From an uncultured Desulfobulbus sp. (GTDB lineage Bacteria > Desulfobacterota > Desulfobulbia > Desulfobulbales > Desulfobulbaceae): DNA of 6,649 nt. A program made the position numbers and the translations under genes. Of this stretch, positions 1-4,756 are shown one piece after another (position 1 is the first letter of the stretch; the number at the start of each line of letters is the position of its first letter). The notes beneath the pieces are model-generated. The model did not search any database, was not told where the DNA came from, and saw only the letters and a list, made by a program, of their open reading frames with translations. The stretch is taken from contig CAMNHX010000093.1 of assembly GCA_946539945.1 (NCBI GenBank), forward strand, positions 1-6,649, read 5' to 3'.

Positions 1-19
1 TGGAGTGTTTTTCACTCCA
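1..19. repeat. Perfect 7-bp inverted repeat with T5 loop
   Basis: TGGAGTG (1-7) and CACTCCA (13-19) are exact reverse complements around a TTTTT loop. The stem may extend beyond the window edge. No T-run follows it, so it does not look like a complete intrinsic terminator on the + strand. It could be the visible part of a larger hairpin or a protein-binding site. Confidence 0.5.
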
Positions 20-140
20 CCCTCCACTCTCAACATTCCTCTCTCCAACTCAAAACCCCCTGCAAAATCTACCCTTTCGCGAATCCCTCTCCTTCCCTCC
101 AGCCACTTTTTCCTTCCTGCTTCTGCTACTCTCTCTCTTT
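20..140 (+). other. C-rich, G-poor tract; possible Rho-utilisation region
   Basis: By hand count these 121 bases hold 55 C and only 6 G, with no G at all between 20 and 61. About 78% of positions 21-140 are pyrimidines. Unstructured C-rich, G-poor RNA is the known loading preference of Rho factor, so a + strand transcript arriving from an upstream gene could be terminated here. That role is inference. The tract could equally be a compositionally biased upstream promoter region. Confidence 0.35.
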
Positions 141-146
141 CGCGAA
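76..146. promoter_or_regulatory. Two TTCGCGAA palindromes spaced 63 bp
   Basis: The 8-bp palindrome TTCGCGAA occurs at 76-83 and 139-146. Both copies have the same 5' flank, giving CTTTCGCGAA at 74-83 and 137-146. The spacing of 63 bp is close to six turns of B-DNA, so both would face the same side of the helix. They lie upstream of the predicted -35 box at 163; the nearer one would be centred near -55 and the farther one near -118. This layout fits a dimeric regulator bound at two sites. No specific regulator is recognised. Confidence 0.4.
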
Positions 147-162
147 ATGTTCAACACTTTCC

Positions 163-191
163 TTGACATTACGACAGAATTTGCGGAAAAT
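163..191 (+). promoter_or_regulatory. Sigma70-like promoter for the pil-chp cluster
   Basis: A perfect -35 hexamer TTGACA (163-168) is followed after 17 bp by GAAAAT (186-191), which matches the -10 consensus TATAAT at four of six positions including the important second A and last T. Transcription would begin near 198, giving a leader of about 107 nt before the ATG at 305. It is the best promoter I see upstream of the first gene, and nothing comparable occurs between the later genes. Confidence 0.55.
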
Positions 192-215
192 AGCGGGCGA
201 TTTGTTGGCAGAGGC

Positions 216-228
216 GGGCGCTACGCCC
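216..228 (+). other. Short GC hairpin in the leader
   Basis: GGGCG (216-220) and CGCCC (224-228) pair around the loop CTA. It would lie about 20 nt into the transcript if the promoter call is right. No T-run follows, so it is not a terminator. It could affect leader stability, but a 5-bp stem is also common by chance at this GC content. Confidence 0.25.
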
Positions 229-304
229 ATTTCCATACCTAACGGACACGGATATTCTCCGCCCGAAAAGCCTTGTGCCTATCTGGCGAACCCAAAGGAG
301 ATTT

Positions 305-1147
305 ATGCAAACAGCTGATCCAGGGAGCGCGTCCCTCAAATTGCTGGTCTTGGGTTTCAACGAAAATGAACGACGGCTTTTACAGTCCATTGTCAAGCTG
401 TCCCAACGGCGCTCACCCACCCTGCATCTGTTGCCCGCCAGCGAAGGCCAAGGCGCGGACGTCATCCTGATTGACGGCCAGGACGAAAGCGCCATGAAGT
501 GGGCCGCTGCGCAGCCCTGGTTGAGTGGCAAGCCGGTCGCTTGGGTTGACCATCCCACCGGCGAGGTAGCCGGCACACATACAGTCTTGAAAAGACCTGT
601 GCAGTGGACTATTCTACCTGCGCTGGTGTCCCGCATCATGGCCAAGGCAGGAACGCAGAACGCTTCCGCCCACGCCGCCACAGAGCAGGCGGCTCCCCAA
701 GAGACCGCTACCCCTGCGCCGCAACCTGGTCCAGCGCCCGGTCCGGCCCAGCCTGCACAGACCGCCGCGCCCACCGGCAAGAAGCAGGTTCTGGTGGTGG
801 ATGACAGCCTTGCGGTCCGGCAGCAGCTCATGTCCTTTCTGGAAAAACGCGGTATGTCTGCCAGCTATGCGGAAAGTGGCGATGATGCGGTCGCCAAGTG
901 CCAGAATACGACTTACGACTGCATCCTTCTGGACGTACTCATGCCCGGCATGGACGGCTACGAAACCTGTCGCCGTATCAAGGCCATGCCGCACATGCTG
1001 AAAAAGGTCAAGGTCATCATGCTGACCAGCCGCACATCCCCCTTTGATCGGATCCGGGGCAAGATGGCTGGTTGCGACGCTTACCTGACCAAGCCGGTCC
1101 AGGCCCAGAAGTTGTACGAAACCTTGAGCCAGTTCCTGGCCGCTTGA
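305..1147 (+). CDS. pilG: PilG-like response regulator with N-terminal pseudo-receiver
   Basis: 280-residue cytoplasmic protein, about twice the length of a typical PilG. The C-terminal domain (about 160-280) is a complete CheY-type receiver: acidic pair D166-D167, phosphoacceptor D210 in LLDVLMPGMDGYE, T241 in MLTS, and K263 in LTKP. Residues 11-115 have the alternating pattern of a degenerate receiver: D57 (LIDGQD) and K96 (LKRPVQ) sit where the acceptor Asp and conserved Lys would, but the acidic pair and the Thr/Ser are missing. An Ala/Pro/Gln-rich linker (about 116-160) joins the two. I chose the ATG at 305 because AAGGAG (295-300) lies just before it; a GTG at 275 would add ten residues without a good site. 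Being first in the cluster and preceding pilH supports PilG. The family role is as ChpA phosphorelay target acting on pilus extension; the role of the extension is unknown. A generic CheY-like regulator is the alternative. Confidence 0.75.
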   Translation: MQTADPGSASLKLLVLGFNENERRLLQSIVKLSQRRSPTLHLLPASEGQGADVILIDGQDESAMKWAAAQPWLSGKPVAWVDHPTGEVAGTHTVLKRPVQWTILPALVSRIMAKAGTQNASAHAATEQAAPQETATPAPQPGPAPGPAQPAQTAAPTGKKQVLVVDDSLAVRQQLMSFLEKRGMSASYAESGDDAVAKCQNTTYDCILLDVLMPGMDGYETCRRIKAMPHMLKKVKVIMLTSRTSPFDRIRGKMAGCDAYLTKPVQAQKLYETLSQFLAA

Positions 1148-1151
1148 ATTA

Positions 1152-1170
1152 CCCCGTTACCGTGACGGGG
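1152..1170 (+). other. Intercistronic hairpin between pilG and the first pilH
   Basis: CCCCGTTA (1152-1159) pairs with TGACGGGG (1163-1170) around a CCG loop, with one G-T wobble in eight pairs. It begins five bases after the pilG stop codon. The following bases are not a T-run, so termination is unlikely. It may stabilise or mark a processing point in the mRNA and so help set the PilG to PilH ratio. It is absent between the two pilH copies because it lies outside the duplicated unit. Confidence 0.4.
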
Positions 1171-1205
1171 AGAACTTTCACTCACACTTGCAAGGAGAAA
1201 CAATC

Positions 1206-1565
1206 ATGGTACGCACGATTCTGGCTGTAGATGACAACCCCTCTGATCTGGGCCGCATTGAGAAGCTGCTTGCTGGCGCTGGCTACCAGGTGAGTACCGC
1301 CAACAACGGTCAGGCTGCTCTGGATGCGGTCAGACGTTCCAAACCGGACTGCATTGTCATGGATGTAAATATGCCGGTCATGGACGGTTTCGCCGCGACC
1401 CGCGCCCTGCGCAACGATCCCAGCACCAAGGACATTCCCGTGGTTTTGGTCACGGCCAAGGATCAGAAGGCTGACAAGGCCTGGGGTCAGTTGCTGGGAG
1501 CCAAGGGTTATGTCACCAAGCCTTACACGGATGCGGACGTGTTGAACGTGATTCGCGGCCTGTAA
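1206..1565 (+). CDS. pilH: PilH-like CheY-type response regulator, copy 1
   Basis: 119-residue single receiver domain with no output domain. All key residues are present: D9-D10, phosphoacceptor D53 (VMDVNMPVMDGF), T83 (LVTAKDQ) and K105 (VTKP). The stretch TAKDQKADKAW followed by GAKGYVTKP resembles the helix 4 to beta 5 region of PilH proteins. The start is the ATG at 1206, served by AAGGAG at 1192-1197 with an 8-base spacer; the TTG at 1188 lies upstream of that site and is rejected. In Pil-Chp systems PilH is phosphorylated by the ChpA kinase and counteracts PilG, probably as a phosphate sink and by promoting retraction. It is 89% identical to the next gene (106 of 119 residues). Which copy keeps the ancestral role cannot be told from the sequence. 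Confidence 0.85.
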   Translation: MVRTILAVDDNPSDLGRIEKLLAGAGYQVSTANNGQAALDAVRRSKPDCIVMDVNMPVMDGFAATRALRNDPSTKDIPVVLVTAKDQKADKAWGQLLGAKGYVTKPYTDADVLNVIRGL

Positions 1566-1603
1566 GTGAAACGCGCAAGTCTTTTATTCCCGGAGAGCTG
1601 TGT

Positions 1604-1693
1604 ATGGGTACGAAACCGGTATCCACTCTGGGTCACATCTTTCACCTATACTTGCAAGGAGAAAAAGTATGGTACGCACAATCCTGGCTGTAG
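1604..1693 (+). pseudogene. pilI start remnant: 29-codon ORF at the duplication junction
   Basis: This small frame begins with ATG GGT ACG, exactly as the true pilI at 2067, and keeps the same upstream CGGAGAG Shine-Dalgarno-like sequence. After about five codons it leaves homology, runs through the junction and across the second pilH start at 1669 in another frame, and stops at TAG 1691-1693. The visible origin is the duplicated 5' end of pilI. If translated, ribosomes would end just inside pilH copy 2, which could couple the two, but no protein function is implied. Its origin as a scar is well supported; its translation is uncertain. Confidence 0.7.
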
Positions 1694-2028
1694 ATGACAG
1701 CCCCTCTGATCTGGGGCGTATGGAAAAGCTGCTTGCCGGCGCGGGCTATCAGGTAAACACCGCCAACAACGGTCAGGCAGCTGTGGATGCGGCCAAACGT
1801 TTCAAACCGGACTGCATTGTCATGGATGTAAATATGCCGGTCATGGACGGTTTCGCCGCGACCCGCGCCCTGCGCAACGATCCCAGCACCAAGGACATTC
1901 CTGTGGTTCTGGTTACGGCCAAGGATCAGAAGGCTGACAAGGCCTGGGGCCAGATGCTGGGGACCAAGGGTTACGTCACCAAGCCCTATGCGGATGCGGA
2001 TCTCCTGAACGTGGTTCGCAGCCTGTAA
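1669..2028 (+). CDS. pilH: PilH-like CheY-type response regulator, copy 2
   Basis: 119-residue stand-alone receiver, paralogue of the preceding gene with 13 substitutions and no indels. D9-D10, D53, T83 and K105 are all kept, so both copies should be phosphorylatable. The changes are N11S next to the acidic pair, I18M, S30N, L39V, V42A, R43K, S45F, L96M, A99T, T108A just after the conserved Lys-Pro, V112L, I116V and G118S. Those at 11 and in the 96-116 region border the active site and the surface that receivers use for partners, so the copies could differ in kinase or target preference (inference). The ATG at 1669 is served by AAGGAG at 1656-1661 with a 7-base spacer; an upstream GTG at 1600 reads through the pilI remnant and is rejected. 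It sits 38 bases before pilI in the same operon. Confidence 0.85.
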   Translation: MVRTILAVDDSPSDLGRMEKLLAGAGYQVNTANNGQAAVDAAKRFKPDCIVMDVNMPVMDGFAATRALRNDPSTKDIPVVLVTAKDQKADKAWGQMLGTKGYVTKPYADADLLNVVRSL

Positions 2029-2066
2029 GCGAAACGCGCAAGTCTTTCATTCCCGGAGAGGTGTGT

Positions 2067-2669
2067 ATGGGTACGGAACTGGCACCAACCTTTGCGGTTC
2101 CGGCTGCAACAGCCGGATACCCGGCCATGTTGCCTGTGGCGGCACTGGAACGGGGTTTTGTTCTTGCGCCGGGTGAAACCGGCGTCACGGCCATTCGAGT
2201 CAGGGAGCGGGAAAACGCGGTCTATGAAGGCGAACAGAACAGGCAGGGCGTCCGGGTGGGCGAACTGGGCCTGATGATTCACTTTGAAGACAGCAGTGAA
2301 CTGACCGATATTCCGCAGATCTACAGCCTGCCCAACACGCCTCGCTGGCTTCTTGGTGTAGTCAACCTGCACGGACGCCTGATTCCTGTCTTTGATCTGC
2401 TCCGCTTCCTGCACCTCGAACGCTCGCCGGAAAAAGTCACCCTGCGCCTCTTGATCCTTGGGCATGACGCCAACGCGGCAGGCGTAATTATTGACAACCT
2501 GCCCTATCGTCTCCGCTGGACCAGCGAGAAACAGGTGGATGCGGATCTGGCCCCCAAACTGCTGGAACCCCACGTGAGGGCCTGCTGCATGATCGATGAC
2601 CAGATCTGGTTCGATCTTGATTGCAAATCGATGCTGGATGCGATGGAGGCGGACCTCCACCACGCTTAA
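2067..2669 (+). CDS. pilI: PilI-like CheW adaptor protein
   Basis: 200 residues. The CheW-type core spans roughly 64-195, with the diagnostic segment GVVNLHGRLIPVFDLLRFL at 97-115 matching the G-x-x-N-x-x-G-x-x-x-P-V-x-D-L signature. CheW proteins bridge the transducer tip and the kinase regulatory domain in the membrane-associated signalling array. Residues 1-60 are an Ala/Pro/Val-rich, then charged, N-terminal extension of unknown role; PilI proteins often carry such a leader. The start is the ATG at 2067 with GGAG at 2055-2058; a GTG two codons upstream is a less likely alternative. The position between pilH and pilJ matches canonical pil-chp order. A generic CheW is possible by domain alone, but context favours PilI. 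Confidence 0.85.
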   Translation: MGTELAPTFAVPAATAGYPAMLPVAALERGFVLAPGETGVTAIRVRERENAVYEGEQNRQGVRVGELGLMIHFEDSSELTDIPQIYSLPNTPRWLLGVVNLHGRLIPVFDLLRFLHLERSPEKVTLRLLILGHDANAAGVIIDNLPYRLRWTSEKQVDADLAPKLLEPHVRACCMIDDQIWFDLDCKSMLDAMEADLHHA

Positions 2670-2717
2670 AGCCCCAGCGCATCCTTTACAGGAAACTGTC
2701 ACAACGGAGTAAAAACC

Positions 2718-4493
2718 ATGCTTAACCTTACCCGAGCCTTCTATGTGGTCGTTGGTCTCGCTCTGCTCTCGCTGGCCGCGCTGGGCTACGAATACTTCAA
2801 TATGCGCCAGAACGCTATCCGCATCAACGAAGCGACCCGCATCATGATTCGCGACCAGCAGCTCGCCGTGCAGCTCCGCAGCTCCACCGACGACCTTACC
2901 ACCATGGCCCGCAGCTACGCGGCCACGGGCTTGAAGAAGTTCAAGGACCACTACGAAGCCATTGTTGCCATCCGCGAGGGCAAGCAGGAACGCCCGGAAG
3001 AGTACTACAACACCTATTGGGACTATCTGAACGCGGACAAGCCCGTGCCCAACCCGGCAATGGCACCAGCCCGCGCCTTCATTGACATCATCAAGGACCC
3101 GACCTCCGGTTTCACCAACGAGGAGGAAAAACTGGCTGAAAAGGTTCTGGAAGAGTCTGGCAATCTGAGCGTCTTTGAGCGGGAGGCCTTCAAGCTGGCA
3201 GAGGCAGGCAACCATGCGGCTGCTATCGAGCGTCTCTTCAATCCAGAGTACTTTGAGCACAAGTACCACATTATGGACACCATCCACAAGTTCAACGACG
3301 CTGTGCGTGAGCGCGCCGAGAAGAACGAAGCAGACTCACTTCGGGCACAGCGTCGGAGCCAGGTTATGTTCCTCTTCATCTTCATCAGCTCCCTGATCCT
3401 GATGGGCGTGGCTGCAACCCTGAACGTGATTGAGCAGCGCCGCGCTCTGGCCGCCAGTGCCGCAGAGCATCGCAAGGCTGCTGAAGAAAACGAGCAGCTC
3501 AACAACTCGGTTATCAACATTCTCCAGGCTGTAAACCAGCTCTCCCAGAGAGACCTGACCGCCAGAGCGCCGGTAACAGAAGACGTTATCGGCACTGTAT
3601 CCGACTCCATCAACGCTCTTACCGATGAAACCGCCCGGGTGCTCAGCGGTGTAACCGACATCGCCGGACAGGTGGCCGAGGTGTCCAACACCGTGAAGGC
3701 CAGGGCTGAAGAGGTAACCAGAGTTGCTATGGCTGGTAGAACCGGTCTGGATCAGATGATGGAAGCGCTTCTGGAAGCAACCCAGGCCACGAACCAGGTG
3801 GCCGCTCTGGCTGAACAGAGCAACGAGTTTACCACTGAGGCAACAGACGTAATTGATACCTCCCTGAACACCGTAACCGAGACGGTCCGCGACATGGAAT
3901 CCATTCGCGAGACCATTGCTGAAACCGAAAAACGTATCAAGCGTCTGGGTGAACGTTCGCAGGAAATTTCCGGTATCGTCAACCTGATCAACACCATCGC
4001 CGAGCGTACCCACGTACTGGCATTGAACGCTTCCATGCAGGCTGCTGTTGCCGGTGAAGCAGGCCGTGGTTTCGCGGTCGTTGCCGAAGAAGTTCAGCGC
4101 CTGGCTGAAAGTGCCCGTAACGCTACCGAGCAGATCGGTACGCTGGTCAACAACATCCAGGTGGAAACCAACGAAACCATCAACACCGTAAACAGAACCA
4201 TTGAGCAGGTTGTCGTGGGTTCTGAACAGGCCCAGAAAGCTGGTGAGCAGATGAGGCGTACACAGGAAATTACCGCCCAGCTCGTACAGCAGGTACACTC
4301 CATCGCTGGCGCTGCCGAACAGCAGAAGACCATGAGTGGTCTCTTGCTGGAAGCCGTGCAGAACGTAACCCAGACAAACCAGGACGCTGCCGAGCAGATT
4401 CAGGCACAGAACAAAGAGACCGACTCCCTGATCGAAGCTGCCCGCCAGCTGGTGGATTCCGTGAGCGTGTTCAAGCTCCCGCAGGCCGCGTAA
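2718..4493 (+). CDS. pilJ: PilJ-like methyl-accepting chemotaxis transducer
   Basis: 591-residue inner-membrane receptor. TM1 is about residues 7-26, the periplasmic sensor about 27-215, TM2 about 216-238, then a HAMP-like stretch (to about 310, including [20 protein letters not shown]) and a long coiled-coil signalling domain. The hairpin tip is clear at about 420-466, with [28 protein letters not shown] and QRLAESA, the usual kinase-contacting sequence; the Ser-Met-Gln and Thr-His variants are what I associate with PilJ. The sensor carries a DDLT-x-MARSY-x-x-TG block (58-71) followed by IREGK, RPEEY and TYWDYL (85-104), a pattern I recall from other transducers and sensor kinases rather than from PilJ. 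No C-terminal NWETF-type CheR tether is present; the protein ends FKLPQAA. GGAG at 2706-2709 supports the ATG. PilI should couple it to ChpA. PilJ is assigned from context and signalling domain, not from the sensor. Confidence 0.8.
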   Translation: MLNLTRAFYVVVGLALLSLAALGYEYFNMRQNAIRINEATRIMIRDQQLAVQLRSSTDDLTTMARSYAATGLKKFKDHYEAIVAIREGKQERPEEYYNTYWDYLNADKPVPNPAMAPARAFIDIIKDPTSGFTNEEEKLAEKVLEESGNLSVFEREAFKLAEAGNHAAAIERLFNPEYFEHKYHIMDTIHKFNDAVRERAEKNEADSLRAQRRSQVMFLFIFISSLILMGVAATLNVIEQRRALAASAAEHRKAAEENEQLNNSVINILQAVNQLSQRDLTARAPVTEDVIGTVSDSINALTDETARVLSGVTDIAGQVAEVSNTVKARAEEVTRVAMAGRTGLDQMMEALLEATQATNQVAALAEQSNEFTTEATDVIDTSLNTVTETVRDMESIRETIAETEKRIKRLGERSQEISGIVNLINTIAERTHVLALNASMQAAVAGEAGRGFAVVAEEVQRLAESARNATEQIGTLVNNIQVETNETINTVNRTIEQVVVGSEQAQKAGEQMRRTQEITAQLVQQVHSIAGAAEQQKTMSGLLLEAVQNVTQTNQDAAEQIQAQNKETDSLIEAARQLVDSVSVFKLPQAA

Positions 4494-4548
4494 CAAGAGG
4501 ACTGACCTTTTCTCGGGTTTTGTCTTTTCAGCCGCGAAGTGGCACATC

Positions 4549-4573
4549 AAGCCCCCCTCACGAGGGGGGCTTT
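4549..4573 (+). terminator. Probable intrinsic terminator after pilJ
   Basis: AAGCCCCCCT (4549-4558) pairs with AGGGGGGCTT (4563-4572) around a CACG loop, a very stable 10-bp stem 55 bases after the pilJ stop. The U-tract is short (only TTT before AGAG), so termination may be partial. It would reduce readthrough into chpA unless that gene has its own promoter. Confidence 0.6.
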
Positions 4574-4591
4574 AGAGTAATTCCGTTTTCA

Positions 4592-4693
4592 CTTTTTATG
4601 TCATGCTGAGCGAAGCGAAGCATCTCCTGCCGTCTTCCCGGTATTCTCCATGAGATTCTTCAGCGCTTCGCGCTTCAGAATGACAGTAAAAAG
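4592..4693. repeat. Imperfect inverted-repeat element (REP/MITE-like) between pilJ and chpA
   Basis: Outer arms CTTTTTA (4592-4598) and TAAAAAG (4687-4693) enclose TGTCAT (4599-4604) and ATGACA (4680-4685). Inside these the left arm CTGAGCGAAGCGAAGCATCTC, broken here by mismatches, pairs with the right arm (4652-4679), which has about six extra bases. The centre is about 25 unpaired bases. The TGTCAT, CTGAGCGAAGCGAAG and ATCTC pattern resembles a repeat I remember from many bacterial intergenic regions, but I could not search for other copies. It codes for nothing. It could form a long RNA hairpin in the pilJ-chpA spacer. Confidence 0.6.
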
Positions 4694-4742
4694 ACAAAGA
4701 GGAAACGCTTTATTCAGTGAAAACCCTCTCAAGTCTGTTTTC

Positions 4743-4748
4743 AGGAGG
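4743..4748 (+). promoter_or_regulatory. Strong ribosome binding site for chpA (decides GTG start)
   Basis: AGGAGG is a full Shine-Dalgarno match placed 8 bases before the GTG at 4757. It fixes this non-ATG codon as the start; the next in-frame ATG, at codon 17, has no comparable site. Confidence 0.8.
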
Positions 4749-4756
4749 TACATACC

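Larger units (their letters stand above)
1..304. other. Non-coding region upstream of the pil-chp cluster
   Basis: I find no convincing gene in this stretch. No + strand frame has both a plausible ribosome binding site and a recognisable product. The minus-strand open frame that enters it from position 831 is a shadow of the PilG-like gene, with a composition-driven translation rich in Cys, Ala, Gly and Ser. The region instead carries an edge inverted repeat, a C-rich and G-poor tract, paired TTCGCGAA palindromes, a sigma70-like promoter and a short leader hairpin, each listed separately. It therefore reads as an intergenic region that ends one transcription unit and starts the next. Confidence 0.75.
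1175..2082 (+). repeat. Tandem duplication of pilH plus the start of pilI
   Basis: Copy 1 is about 1175-1619 and copy 2 about 1639-2082, separated by a 19-bp unrelated junction (1620-1638). The offset is 463 bp through the coding part and 464 bp upstream of the start codons, because the spacer between ribosome binding site and ATG differs by one base. Each copy includes about 30 bp before pilH, all of pilH, its 38-bp 3' spacer and the first codons of pilI. Across 1568-1619 versus 2031-2082 only four of 52 bases differ. By hand count the coding parts differ at 35 of 360 bases. Confidence 0.9.

Noticed and set aside
1..19. Edge inverted repeat read as a complete terminator
   Set aside because: The Ts are in the loop, not after the stem, so it is listed only as a repeat.
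206..222. Sigma54-like -24/-12 element (TGGCAG followed by GGCGC)
   Set aside because: The TGG at the -24 side is present but the -12 TTGC motif is poor; the sigma70-like TTGACA promoter just upstream is a better match.
169..831. 220-codon minus-strand frame covering the promoter and pilG start
   Set aside because: It is a low-complexity Cys/Ala/Gly-rich translation and overlaps the predicted promoter and a well-supported gene.
2679..2700. Small inverted repeat ACAG/CTGT between pilI and pilJ
   Set aside because: The stem is only 4 bp with a 4-base loop, which is expected by chance and has no T-run after it.
1986..3287. 433-codon minus-strand open frame opposite pilI and pilJ
   Set aside because: It is antisense to two recognised genes, has no recognisable domain, and such long shadow frames are common in GC-rich coding DNA.
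3336..4550. 404-codon minus-strand open frame opposite pilJ
   Set aside because: Its translation is a Gly/Leu/Val-rich mirror of the transducer coiled-coil codons; it starts inside the terminator region and shows no family signature.
4680..4714. Possible chpA promoter using ATGACA as -35 and TTTATT as -10
   Set aside because: The spacing is 23 bp, too long for a sigma70 promoter, and no better -10 occurs at 16-18 bp.
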